Assembly (NCBI RefSeq): GCF_902635505.1
Contig: NC_045430.1
Coordinates: 25,457,064-25,521,063, forward strand
Direction: 5' to 3'
Source of the DNA: Sarcophilus harrisii
Taxonomy: Eukaryota > Chordata > Mammalia > Dasyuromorphia > Dasyuridae
DNA length: 64,000 bases
Part shown: one piece after another, positions 33,991 to 44,220 of the stretch
Numbering within the stretch: the stretch's first letter is position 1
Layout: every line of letters starts with the position of its first letter
The notes under the pieces: model-generated
Databases searched by the model: none
Told to the model about the DNA's origin: nothing
The model's input: the letters and a program-made list of their open reading frames with translations, nothing else
Position numbers and translations under genes: made by a program

Positions 33991-34474
33991 GCTGCCTTCA
34001 GATGAGTCAGTGTAACAACAGTAAATCACAAATACAGGCTCGTAAAACAAGACTTTTTTTCTTTTCAACTGCAAGTTAGTTTCTCCGAAGTCTAACTCAA
34101 CAGCTAGAAATGTGGATGGATGTGAAAATATCATTAAAGAAATGGATACCTGAGTGCCAGAAACTGACTCTGGGGATAAAACCTTACTAATGTCTTTCCC
34201 ATTAGCGGTTGGGTTGCCAATGACTCAGGGCCCCTGGTCACTGGATCTTGCCTTAGCTCACTGATGACTAATATTTGTTGTTGATAGATTGTAGGGCGTG
34301 GTGGTGACTGGGTTCACTTTTCACAGGAGACCCTTGGAACATTTGCTTGGTGGTTCCTTCTGAAAAAAGGGCATTGCATCTAAGTGGTGAATGGATTGCC
34401 TTGTGTCATTTTCAAATTGAATTTGCTATTTCCTCACCTCCCATTTAGTTACTGATCTGATGGGACCAGTTTAT

Positions 34475-34875
34475 TGGAGATGCATTCAATGAAATTCAAT
34501 AGAACAAGCCTTCATTAAGAGCCTATTAAGGACCAGGTATTATAGTAGGTCCTGAGGACACAAAGATAAATGAGAATCAGATCTTACCTTCAAGGAGCTT
34601 ACCTTCTGCCAAAGGAGTAGACATATACACAAATAAATACAAACTAAGTTAAAAAGTAAAGATTAAGCATTTTTTTTTTTTTTTTTTGGAGGGGAGTAGG
34701 GTGTGGGGAATGGTTTAAGGTACTAATATCTGGGAGAACTCTGGAAAAGCTTCCTATGTGAGGTTGTCCTTGAGCTAAGCCTTGGAAGGAACTAGGAATT
34801 CCAAGAGGAGGAATTGAGAAGGAAGCATTTCAGGGCATGGAGACATCTCTGCAAAGGTGCTGAGGTGGAAGATTG
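34475..34875 (+). repeat. Repeat family X, copy split by a poly(T)
   Basis: CTTCATTAAGAGCCTATTAA, TTACCTTCAAGGAGCTTACC, CCTTGAGCTAAGCCTTGGAA and AGGAAGCATTTCAGGGCATG. A run of 18 T at 34671-34688 lies between the modules. 33991-34474 shows nothing I can name. Confidence 0.65.
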
Positions 34876-35084
34876 GTATTTGTCAGTTAGGTTATTTTAT
34901 CTCATTCCTAAAATTGCTTTTAGCTCAAAATCCATCTCCCCTAGTGTTAACCTAAATTTATCTACTTCTCTATATCATAAAATGTATCCAACTGACTTTC
35001 ACTTCTTTATACATTTTAGAACACATTTATTATCTAACCTCACAATCCAATCGATTTACAATTTATGTTTATCTCCCTTGTTCT

Positions 35085-35290
35085 CCAGGAGATACAACAT
35101 GGCTTAGTGGATATGGAACTGGCCTTGGGATTGGGAAGAGACTGGGTTCAAGATTCACCTTTGACACGTACTAGTTGTGTGACCTGACTTTTCAGTATCA
35201 ACTCTGGAATGTTATAAATTGTAGAAAAGGTACCAATCCACACTAGTATGGAGAGTCTACTCATTCAGGAATTCCTTGTACCAAAGAAAA
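35085..35290 (+). mobile_element. SINE with marsupial 3' module
   Basis: ACATGGCTTAGTGGATATGG, GACTGGGTTCAAGATTCACC, ACTAGTTGTGTGACCTGACT, then GGTACCAATCCACACTAGTA, the 3' module also seen at 33.8 and 48.2 kb. Confidence 0.7.
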
Positions 35291-35470
35291 CAGTTGATCA
35301 ATAATTATATATAGTGCTTATGATGTACCAGGTTCTATGCTAAATGCTAGGAATATAAATAAAAGCAAAAAGAAAGCCAAGTTCTGCTCTCAAGGAGCTT
35401 ACATGGGGGAAAACAATACATAAAAGGGAGCTGAATGGTTAGTTAGGAGAGGAGTTAAATTCATCTATTT
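35291..35470 (+). repeat. Repeat family X, first module
   Basis: TAGTGCTTATGATGTACCAG, TGCTAAATGCTAGGAATATA and CTCTCAAGGAGCTTACATGG. Confidence 0.6.
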
Positions 35471-35884
35471 CTACTCCTATCTTGCATTTTCATACCACAT
35501 TATTTGGAAATTAAGCCTGATCAAGGCTGTAGTGTACCCAAAGCACAGGAAGTTGGAGAATGTATGAATTCTCAAGTTAGGAGCAATTCATTTCTGATAC
35601 TTTTGAGCTGTGTGCCAATGGATTGATTTCACCCAACTTCTGAATCTCAGCTTTCATATCTGTGTAATGGAGATAATATACATAGGATGGTTGTGAGGCC
35701 CAAATAGCTAAATTGTGCAAAGCAATATATAAATACCAACCACAATTCCAAAAAATTTACAGTCTGAAACCAAGATGGATTTAAAATTTTAAACTAATAT
35801 CAAGAAATGCACCCATCCCTTAACTATGCACTAAGAATTCTAGTAACATGGCAACAAATATTCTTGAACACATATCAAAAGAGA

Positions 35885-36070
35885 TAGCATGGTTCTAGAT
35901 ACTGTGGTACAAAGAGTTCTTAGACTCAGGGGACTTGGGTTCAAATTCCAGTTGTGATATCTGCTACCCATGTCACCTTTGGGATGATACTCAATCTCTT
36001 TAGACACTTCGTCTCTTCATCTAAAAATGGGAACAACAACAACAAATCACAAGGTTGTGAGGAAAGCTTC
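35885..36070 (+). mobile_element. tRNA-SINE
   Basis: GATAGCATGGTTCTAGATAC, CTTGGGTTCAAATTCCAGTT, CTGCTACCCATGTCACCTTT, TCTCTTCATCTAAAAATGGG and a short AACAACAACAAC tail. Confidence 0.75.
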
Positions 36071-36099
36071 TAAACCAGAGCAGCTTGATGCAATGAAAG

Positions 36100-36800
36100 T
36101 CAAGCATAGCATTTATCAAGCACCTATATGTGCCAAGCACTGTACTAGGCATTAGGGGTACAAAGAAAAATTCTAACAACCATTACTCTTAAGGAGCTAA
36201 CATTCTACCAACAGAGATATCATACCTATATAAATCATATATAAAACAAATATAGAGAAATATAAAAGAAATGCAAGATTACAAAAATGTCATGTAATCT
36301 AAAGAATCACGAAAGGTTTCGTGTAGATGATGCTCCAGTTTTATATCAACAGAAGATTCTACTAAGAGGAGATGGGGATGGAGGAATGAGTGGGAGAGAA
36401 AGGAAAGAATTCTAGGTGTGGAGAATGGCCAGTGGTAAGGAATGGAGGAGAGAGAAGATGGAGTACTATGTGGGAAGAATAGAGAGAAGGCTAGTGTGAC
36501 CAGATCTCAGAATGGGGTCTGGAAGAGGGAGTAAGATACAATGAGGCTGGACAGGTAGGTTGGGTGAGATTGGGCAGGGCTTCAAAAGCTAATCAGAATT
36601 TCTATTTTACAGACGATAAGGATTCACTTGGGTTTAATGAGTATGGAGTGACAGATCTGTATATAAAGAAAATTATCTTGGCAGCAGTGGGTAGGATGGG
36701 TTGGAGTGGGGAGACACTCCAGATAGAGAAACAATTAAAAGGTGGTTGTAATAATTTAGGTGAGAAGGGACCAGGGCTTGAAACAATGTGGTAGCTAGAA
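36100..36800 (+). repeat. Repeat family X, longest copy
   Basis: All modules in order: GCATTTATCAAGCACCTATA, CTTAAGGAGCTAACATTCTA, GGAAAGAATTCTAGGTGTGG, AAGGCTAGTGTGACCAGATC, GGCAGGGCTTCAAAAGCTAA, AGAAAATTATCTTGGCAGCA and GGTGGTTGTAATAATTTAGG. The copy is about 700 bp with no long open frame. Confidence 0.65.
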
Positions 36801-36814
36801 AGAAGGTTTAAGTA

Positions 36815-37110
36815 GAGAGATGGAACTAGAATCAAACAATCTTGGTTTGAATCCCTGTCTGGGCCACTTGATATGAATGTAGCCCTGGGAAAGTAATTTG
36901 ATTTCCTTGGAGGGAGTTGGCACAAGGTAATTTCTAAGGTATCTTCCCGCTTTGATTCCCTTTCCTCCTTTTATTACCTCCTTTTCCTCCTAAGGAAACT
37001 GAAACCTGAGAGAAAAAGTAAATTATTCGCACTAAGCCAGGCATCTAGTCAATGGAGGAGCTAGGACCAAAATCTTGGTGTTCTTCCTTCTTGTACAAAA
37101 CGTGCTCTTG
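36815..37110. repeat. SINE (+) followed by MIR-type SINE (-)
   Basis: 36815-36935: CTTGGTTTGAATCCCTGTCT and GGGCCACTTGATATGAATGT. 36955-37110: TAAGGAAACTGAAACCTGAG, TATTCGCACTAAGCCAGGCA and GGAGCTAGGACCAAAATCTT. 37111-37354 is unremarkable. Confidence 0.55.
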
Positions 37111-37354
37111 GTCCTGCATAAAATGGATGAAAAATCATGTCTGTCTGTCACCGATATTACACTTTATGTTAATGTCGGAGAACATTCAATGATTCCCTTA
37201 CCACTTATTTATTTTATGTCAGTAATTATGCAAAAACTACAGCTCTGATGACCCTTGAAAATTAAAAAAAAAATCTCAAACTGAGACCAATGGCACAGGA
37301 AGGACATAAAACCATGCTTTTATCCAGGCACACGTGCTTCAGCCCAATCCACCA

Positions 37355-37640
37355 TTCAACAAGCTTTTATTAAACACTAATTTCCAGGCACTCTGATAGG
37401 TGCTGAGATAAAAATAAACATAACATAACCCTTGCCCTCAAGGAGCTTACACTCTTATTAAGAGAACGTACACACAGAAATGCATACAGAATAAATACCA
37501 GGCGATTTGGTTGTGGTGGGCGGCAGGCTCTAGCATCTGTCGAATGAGGAAAATGTAAGTGGGGCTTGAATTGAGTTTCGAAAAATAGAATTGTGAGACC
37601 GGAGTGAATGGAGTGTACGTTCTACCTCAGAGAGGTCAGA
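37355..37640 (+). repeat. Repeat family X, partial copy next to the CpG island
   Basis: CAACAAGCTTTTATTAAACA, TTCCAGGCACTCTGATAGGT and CCTCAAGGAGCTTACACTCT, with a decayed remainder. Confidence 0.55.
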
Positions 37641-37739
37641 GGGGCTGGGGAAAGTCACCGATCCGATTGCCGGAACCCCTCTGGAAGACAAATATTGACT
37701 CTCTTTTCCATCTCTAACCTCACCTCCGTCTTCTTCCTC

Positions 37740-37850
37740 CTCTCCATTCCCTTCTCCACTTTCACCTTCGTCCCCATCCCTATGTTCACCTCCGTTCTCT
37801 TCTCCATCTTCACCTTCGTCCCCATCCCCATCCCCATCTCCATCGTCATG
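37740..37850 (+). repeat. 48-bp imperfect tandem repeat
   Basis: CTTCTCCA..TTCACCTTCGTCCCCATCCC begins at 37751 and again at 37799, and the second copy continues in ATCCCC units. The long acidic open frame on the minus strand (GDGDGDGDEGEDGEE..) is the translation of this repeat and not a supported gene. Confidence 0.75.
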
Positions 37851-38361
37851 TGGAAGGATCCTCTTCAGCATCCTCCTGGGCCAGAGCTGGAGCCGGCGCC
37901 CGGGGTAGCATCCACACGGGCAAGGCAGGACGATTCCTGTCCTCACACAGTTAAATCGCTTCCCAAGGAGACGGGAAAAGACTCCCTAGATTATACCCTC
38001 TTCCTCATCCCACCTCCCTTCGTCTCCTCCTCTGTTCGGGTCCCCCTCCCGGCTGGGAGACACCTGCCCCTGGCTACACAATGCCTTGCCCCCGTGGCAG
38101 CCTGAGGGGCTCGGCTTGAGGAAAGCAAAGCAATGTCCCCTCCGTCTCAACCTGTTCTCCGGTGCGAGAGAATTAGAGCCACCTACCTCTCCCCGCCCTC
38201 CTTAGCCAGCTCCCCGCCTCCCCCAAATCCCTCCCTGCCCCACCCCAGATCCCCGCCCCCACCAGAACCCCCCCACCTCCCCCTTCCCTCCCTGCTGCAC
38301 GCTCAGCGCCTCATCTTCCCCCAACCTTGCTTAAGCAGAGCCGCGGCCCCGGCTGCAACCG

Positions 38362-38475
38362 GGCCACCACCGCCAGCAGCACCAGCAGCACCAGCCTAAG
38401 CGGCAGCAGCAGCAGCAGCGGCGGCAGCACCAGCAGCATCACCGGCAGCAGCAGCAGCGGCGGCAGCAGCCCCGC
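38362..38475 (+). repeat. CAG/CGG-type triplet-repeat stretch
   Basis: Interrupted GCAGCAGCAGCAGCAGC and GGCGGC units with CAC and CAT interruptions over about 110 bp, inside the CpG island. A shorter CCG run follows at about 38506-38520. Confidence 0.85.
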
Positions 38476-39058
38476 TTCCCTATAGCTGCATCCCAGCCCA
38501 GGCCCGCCGCCGCCGCCGGCAGGCAGCGTGCAAGCAAGCGAGAGAGCTCGGCCGGGGACTGGGAGCAGGGAGGAGCAGCGCGGCCGCCGGGGCTCCCAGA
38601 GCTCGGAGCTGTCCAGCACCTCCGATGCTAGCTCCGGTCTCCCGGCAACGGGCCTGGGCGCCAGCCCCGCTTCCTTCCCCGGTCCTCGGCTCTCAGCTCT
38701 CTCCCGGCGCCAGCAAAGACTCTCTGGCTCTCGCCTCCTTCTCTATTCCCCACTGCCCACCTCTCCCCGATCCTTACCTTTCTCCCCACCCCCACCTCTA
38801 AAAAAGCAACCTGTCCCCTCTATACCCCAAAGGGAAAAAAAAGGCCCCTGGGTTTTAGGTAGGAAATCTTCATCCTCTGAGCTAGCACCCCCCCCCCCTC
38901 CTCAGAGAGATGCTTGAATTCCCCTCAGTAAAAGCTGCGCCCTGAGGAGGAAGAAGAGGAAGAGGAGGAGGGAGAGGTGGGGAAGGTAGAGAGGTGCTGG
39001 TGACTCTCCCGTCTGGCTGCAGGAATCTCTCCTTGACTGAAGCTTTCTCCTGATTTTA

Positions 39059-39113
39059 GGGTGGGGTGGGGAGGGGCGCTGGATTTTTTTTCGGGGGGGC
39101 GGGAGGGGCGGGA
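39059..39113 (+). promoter_or_regulatory. ANKS1B: G-quadruplex-prone G tracts upstream of the ANKS1B start
   Basis: Four runs of three or more G with one-base loops at 39059-39076 and a second G-run cluster at 39094-39113, ending 66 bases before the ATG on the sense strand. If transcribed they lie in the 5' UTR. Confidence 0.7.
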
Positions 39114-39179
39114 AGTAGGAGCATAAGGTGGGGAAAGAACTCCCCCTCGCCACCCTTCCCGGTGCGGGTGCGAGTGATT

Positions 39180-39313
39180 ATGGGGAAGGACCAGGAGCTA
39201 TTGGAAGCGGCTCGAACTGGAAATGTGGCTCTGGTGGAGAAACTCCTGTCTGGGAGGAAAGGAGGGATCCTAGGCAGTGGTTCCGGGGCTCTGCCACTCT
39301 CCAGCCTGCTAAG
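39180..39313 (+). CDS. ANKS1B: ANKS1B first coding exon
   Basis: Encodes [20 protein letters not shown] then [20 protein letters not shown] and SSLL, ending AG in phase 2 before the donor GTAAGG at 39314. This is the known N-terminus of ANKS1B (AIDA-1/EB-1), a postsynaptic-density scaffold with six ankyrin repeats, two SAM domains and a PTB domain that binds PSD-95, EphA receptors and APP. The [20 protein letters not shown] part is the first ankyrin-repeat helix pair. The start is chosen because it gives the conserved MGKDQ beginning; the frame is also open upstream to at least 39066 but without an ATG. The codon split at the donor is Ser, as in human (..LLS|IW). Later exons are outside the window. 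Confidence 0.95.
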
Positions 39314-40269
39314 GTAAGGACGTGCCCCTTTCCTTCCCCTTCTCCCCCAAGTCCCCCGACCCCACTCAACAATATGCCTTGGGATAAATAATCATCTTTC
39401 TGTTGCTCCTTGTGCTCGGTAGCTTCTAGAGTGTTTTCTTAAAACGGAGTATGTTTGGATACGAGAAGGGGAGATCTTCCAGGTAAACGTATCTTGTAGA
39501 TCCTCAGAGAAATTTTAAATGTTCCTCTCCTCAGTGCCTCGGTTGCTACTGTCTTCCCCTTCCCCTTCCTCCTCTCTCCCCTCACCCTCCACGGGATGCA
39601 GTGTGCAGAAGTCGTGCATCTTTATGGCATCTCTGGATAAGAATTAGGGTGCTTTTCTTGGGTATTTCCATAAATCGTGCTTATTATAGTTGCTGTTTCT
39701 AGCCTTGGCTCCCTCCTCCCATTCCCTCCCATTCAAATGAATTTGACAGGGAGTCGCAAGCTTGCACTTCCTTGGCAAAAGCCTTAGCCCGGAGCTGCTC
39801 TCCCCACTTGCAGGAGGCACGAGCTGGGCTCTGGGTCACGGTTTCACAAAAAAAGAAGAAAAAGTGAACCTTGGAACGAGATGTCACTGCTCCCTGAGAG
39901 TGTGTGAAACTTGATGGAGCAGGTTAGGCAGCCAGGAGGCTGGGCTTTTTCTGGACACAGCTGAGTGCAACTCAGTTATTAGAAATATATATATTTATCG
40001 GACTGAAAGTATCCGGATCTGGAGAAGATCAAAGGCAGGAGATGGTAGAGGCATCTAATGAAGAGTTGTTGCAGGGAAAAGATATTCTTACATTACTTTT
40101 GAAGAAAGGATTGTGAGGGTCTGAATGCAGCTGGAGATGAGACTGAGTGGGATGATTTACAGATCATGGACTCAATAAGAGTTGAACTAGTGGGCAAATG
40201 TATTTATGGGGAAGAGGCGGATCAGATTCGAAGCCAGGAAAATACTGACTACTGGGTCAGTCAAGAAAA

Positions 40270-40700
40270 CATGAGGCAGCATGGTGTGGTACCAAGTACT
40301 GAATTCTGGAGTCCCAAGATCTGGGTTCAAATCTTAAGTTTGTCATTTGCTCCCTGGATGACCTTGAGAAGGGGAAGGGAATAAGCATTTATATAACACC
40401 TACTACATGCCAGGCACTGTGCTGTACCCATATCTCGTTTGATTCCTACAACAACCCTTCAAGGTTAGTGCTGTTATTAATCCCATTTTTCACTCGAGGA
40501 AACTGGGGTTCAAAGAGGGTTGGTGACTTGCCCATTGTCACACAGTTACTAATCAGCTGAGTCTGACTTTGAGCTTTTACAATAGCTGCCTTTGGGCAAA
40601 TTAGTAAAGGACTCTGGCCCCTAGCTTTCTTATCTGTAAAACACAAGGCTTGGATTATATGGCCTTTAGACCTCTTCCACTTCTGGATCTAGAGTGGACA
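40270..40700 (+). mobile_element. tRNA-type SINE interrupted by a reversed MIR
   Basis: SINE head at 40270-40375 (GAGGCAGCATGGTGTGGTAC, GATCTGGGTTCAAATCTTAA). The MIR at 40382-40575 on the minus strand has AACACCTACTACATGCCAGG, CTCGAGGAAACTGGGGTTCA and GGTGACTTGCCCATTGTCAC. The SINE remainder is at 40576-40700 (TTGGGCAAATTAGTAAAGG, TTATCTGTAAAACACAAGGC, TATGGCCTTTAGACCTCTTC). The order suggests insertion of one into the other. Confidence 0.65.
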
Positions 40701-40754
40701 TATGTGGTGTTCCATCTTTTTAAGGCTCCATCTACTTTATTTATTCTAGATATA

Positions 40755-40945
40755 TGCATCTCTCTCTTTTCCTCTCCCTCTCTGTCCCTTTCCTTCTTCC
40801 TTCTCTCCCTCTCTGTCTCTCTGTTTTACTCTATGTGTCTGTTTCTCTGTCTCTCTTCTCTCTCTGCTTTCTCTCCCTCTTCTCTCTCTGTCTCTACTAC
40901 CTCTCTCCCTCCTTCCCTTCCTCTCTCTATGTCTCTCTGTTTGTC
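40755..40945 (+). repeat. CT/CTGT-rich simple repeat
   Basis: Imperfect TCTCTC, TCTGTC and CCTTCC units over about 190 bp. The overlapping open frames on both strands are repeat translation. Confidence 0.92.
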
Positions 40946-41177
40946 CATATATAATATATATTTGCCTCACCAACTGTGTTAAAGGTATTGAACCTCATTT
41001 AGAAGAAAAGTATGTTCTTAAAACTCTTCTTTGTTGTTTCCCAGCAAGTGGTTGAAACAAACTTTTTGGCTATTCTTAGTTAAATAGTGGTCAATGAAGA
41101 TAACTTTCTAATTGTTTGCATATGAGAGAAAAACGAAAATGCTTCTCTATGTGTATATTTCTCACTAGAAAGTAGAA

Positions 41178-41385
41178 GCAGAACTATGTAGTAGAAAGAG
41201 TACTGTGCTTGGAGTCAGGAGGACCAGGCTTCAAATCTGACTTCTGCCAATTTGTAGCTGTGTGACACCAGGCAAATCACAGAACCTCTCTGAATTTCCT
41301 GCGACTGTTGAAAACTTATCTGCTAAGTGACTGTGTTCTTCATTGGTGTGGGTCATCTCCCTCACCGATGAAATCATAGGGCTCA
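41178..41385 (+). mobile_element. SINE with marsupial 3' module
   Basis: GGAGTCAGGAGGACCAGGCT, AGCTGTGTGACACCAGGCAA, then CTTCATTGGTGTGGGTCATC and CCGATGAAATCATAGGGCTC. Confidence 0.7.
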
Positions 41386-41464
41386 ATTGAATAAAATAAA
41401 TTACTAAAATTAGTGTTTTACCTCTGAGATTAATCTTCAGTCTGCTATCTTGCTCATACATAGT

Positions 41465-41580
41465 TCTTTATGTGTTGTCTCTCTCATTAGACTGTCAGTT
41501 CTATGAAAGTAGAAACTGATTTTTGTTTTTCTTTGTATTCCCAGCACTTAGCACAGTTGACACTTAAAAGTAACTCTTGA
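41465..41580 (+). mobile_element. L2/MIR-like 3' tail
   Basis: TTAGACTGTCAGTTCTATGA, TTTCTTTGTATTCCCAGCAC and TTAGCACAGTTGACACTTAA. Confidence 0.65.
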
Positions 41581-41583
41581 TGG

Positions 41584-41740
41584 GGGTGGCTAGATGACAC
41601 AATGGATAGAGTATCCACCCTGAAGTTAGAAGATCCAGAGTTCGAATTTGGCCTTAGATAGCTAAACACTTATTAGCTGTGTGAGCCTGAGCAAGTCACT
41701 TAATTCCAAATTGCCTCACCTAAAAAATTGTTCTCCACTT
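41584..41740 (+). mobile_element. Marsupial tRNA-SINE
   Basis: GGTGGCTAGATGACACAATG, CAGAGTTCGAATTTGGCCTT, GAGCCTGAGCAAGTCACTTA and ATTGCCTCACCTAAAAAATT; short form. Confidence 0.9.
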
Positions 41741-42319
41741 GAATAATTAAAAAATGAATAAAAAATGAATGAACGTAGCAAAACAAAAAAATTGGGGGGA
41801 CAAGGAGAGAAGTAAACATATTTCTTCATAGCAGTAAGACTTATTTAGAATTCAATGTACAGAATGATCAGCAGCTACTTCCATAGAGTTTTACAAAATG
41901 TTGATGGTTCCTGGACATCTTGTAAATGGCACAATTTCACTGTCAAGTTCAGGTTGGAGGGGTAGAAACCCCTCATACATCTCTATCTTGCTACAGATCC
42001 ACTGACCATTCTTAGAAAGGCAGAGTTTTTATACATAACATATACTGTTATTTGATTACAGGCATAATAGTGGCCTGTTTATACGTACCTGATCAGAGGT
42101 AAAATCCTTTCATCTGTTTTTACTTGTAGTAATAGATAGGATACTAGGGCTAGATAGTTGAATACTCCAAGGGGAGTATGTTGAATACTCCAGGGCGGGA
42201 ATAAGGGTAGAGAAAGAGCAATGACAAAGACTTAAGACCTTATTAATGCTTTGCTTACAGTAAAAATTTCATTTTACCATAAAGAATGGTGCTTCAAAGT
42301 AGATATATTTATGATAATT

Positions 42320-42990
42320 CTTTTGATGCTTTAAAAATTACCATTAATCTCCAATATCCCCCAAATTTTCCTTTTAATTGAGTACAATTAAACAAAATAA
42401 ATCAATCCATTTACCTTGCCTGATGGCATATGTTCATTCCATACCCATAGTGTATCTGTCTACCATAAGATGTACAATAGTTCTTCGTTAGCCTTCTAAG
42501 ATCAGATTGATTATTGCATTTATCTGAATTTTTTTCTTTTACATTCTCATGGTAAGTGTGTATGAGGTTCTCTTGGTTCTTATTACTTCCCTCTCTACCA
42601 CTTCTAAAAAAGTCTCATATATCTCTGAAATAAAAGACACAAACTAAATTCTTTTATGCTACTGAGATCATTCTGCTTAAGCTTAACTGTATCAATGCAA
42701 GGCATTTTCTTAAATTTCCTTGAGTTTCTAACTTTTGGCTTTTTAATATATCATTATATTGCATTGGTATGCTCTAATTTGCTCAGTTTTTCTCCCAGTC
42801 AATAAGAACTATCTTTGTTTTAAGTTTCTGCTGCTACGAATTTGGTGCCATCTGTGGAACCTGGCTCTATGCCTTGGATATCCTTGGGGTATATGGGTCA
42901 TGATTTTTGCAGGCAATTGAAAATAGCCTTTCCCCAATTTCACTATTTTGGAAAAAAGGAGGAGCAGGATGAGGGGGTGGGATTAGATAT
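42320..42990 (-). mobile_element. LINE-1 3' end (third 3'-end type), old
   Basis: ATATCCCCCAAATTTTCCTT, GTATCTGTCTACCATAAGAT, CTAATTTGCTCAGTTTTTCT and GGATATCCTTGGGGTATATG follow antisense L1 order, with many differences. Only part can be aligned by eye. Confidence 0.5.
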
Positions 42991-43655
42991 TTTTTAATGT
43001 CCCCCCTAACTCTCAATTTCTGGTCAATTTTTTGAATAAACACACCCAGTCTTTGGTGATCATTAGCCACTAAATACAAGGCAAATTTGTAAAATAAAAT
43101 AGTGTGTTTGACTTTGAAAAGAATTTCTTTGGTTAGAAAAAGTATGGCTTTGTCACAAGGTGCTAATTTTTTTTGTACTCCTAAAAACAAAACAAAACAA
43201 AAACAGTAACAGAGAAAAGTTCCTAGAAGGATTTGTGAAAACAAAACTCCTCTCCTCCTCAGTGCTTTCTCTTCTATGCAACATTTGATGTTCTGCCCTT
43301 GAGAAAACTCACTGTGGAAAGGCTGTGTGGAGGTGGGTTTTCCTGTGGATAAGATGAAAACTCACAAATGGCACGCAATTTTCATCATTCCATTATCACT
43401 TTAACAAATGGCTCACTTTTAGAGGAATTTAGTTATAGGGTAATGGAAAATTGGTTCATTTTTTTCTGATGAATCAAATCTAATTACTCATGAAATGTAA
43501 TTTGCACAAGACTTTGAAGTTTGTGTGTCTTGGCATAACTTATCAAATGGATGAAGCCTTTTATTTGTGAGCTGGGTCACAGATGATACAAGATTGGGCA
43601 TCTGGAGACCTGAGTCCTAACCTTGGGGAATCGAAATTTCTACATTTAGAAAATG

Positions 43656-43880
43656 ATAGGCAGTTAGGTGGGAAATGGAGAGAGTGCAGGGCCCTGGAGT
43701 CAAGAGGACAATTAGGAGCTATGTGACCCTGGGCCAATTACTTAACCCTGCTTGCCTCATTTTCTTATCTGTAAAATGTAAAATGAGCTGGCAAACTGCT
43801 CTGGTAGGTCTGCCAAGAAAATTCCAAATGAAGTCAGAGAGAATTAAGCATGACTGAAATGACTGGACAACAACAAAATC
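43656..43880 (+). mobile_element. Marsupial tRNA-SINE, full length
   Basis: GGCAGTTAGGTGGGAAATGG, GCAGGGCCCTGGAGTCAAGA, GAGCTATGTGACCCTGGGCC, GAGCTGGCAAACTGCTCTGG, AAATTCCAAATGAAGTCAGA and the tail GACTGGACAACAACAAAATC. Confidence 0.92.
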
Positions 43881-44057
43881 AGAGTGTCAGTTGAGGTGAT
43901 CTCTCCCCATTTTAGAATTCTATGTTTATTTGTAATGTGAGGCATTGGATGATGTCTCAGGTCACTTTCAGTTATAGATTGTATGATCCTAATTCGCTTT
44001 TAACCCTTTGTCATTAATTTCCCCATATGTAAAATGAGAGAGGTAGTTTGACTAGAT

Positions 44058-44220
44058 CAAAGGTCTTTAACATTTTTTATTTTTTTTTGGTCATGGTCTT
44101 CTCTAGCAGTCAAATGAACCCTCCAAAAAATAATGATTTGAAATAGCTAAAGCAAATGATGGTTTTCAGTTAGAGATGAATGAAAATATACACATGACCC
44201 CTCCTTCAATCTATCTCCAT
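44058..44220. mobile_element. Probable hAT-type remnant
   Basis: AAAGGTCTTTAACATTTTTT, GTCATGGTCTTCTCTAGCAG, AATGAACCCTCCAAAAAATA resembles the end of a marsupial hAT element with the motif CATGG.CC near the terminus. The right end is not recognisable. Confidence 0.4.

Larger units (their letters stand above)
37850..39320 (+). promoter_or_regulatory. ANKS1B: CpG island and promoter region of ANKS1B
   Basis: CpG-dense DNA (GCCGGCGCCCGGGG near 37896, GAGCCGCGGCCCC near 38338, CCGCCGCCGCCGCCGG near 38506, GCGCGGCCGCCGGGG near 38578) in an otherwise CpG-poor window, ending at the first coding exon of ANKS1B. I see no TATA box at a plausible position, as is usual for a CpG-island promoter. The start site cannot be fixed from sequence; the 5' UTR probably begins between about 38.3 and 38.9 kb. 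AG sites preceded by pyrimidines at 39019-39020 and 39057-39058 leave open an upstream noncoding exon. Confidence 0.8.

Noticed and set aside
37608-38105. 165-codon open frame on the + strand at the CpG island edge
   Set aside because: Composition follows the tandem repeat and CT-rich sequence, no protein family is recognisable, and GC-rich DNA keeps frames open by chance.
38528-38917. 129-codon + strand frame rich in Ser, Pro and Arg
   Set aside because: It lies in the presumed ANKS1B 5' UTR, uses no convincing ATG and has only low-complexity content.
39066-39179. In-frame N-terminal extension of ANKS1B
   Set aside because: The frame is open but contains no ATG and would start at GTG; the conserved protein starts MGKDQ at 39180.
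41637-41650. GTTCGAATTT as a tRNA B box
   Set aside because: It is the tRNA-derived head of a SINE with no cloverleaf around it.
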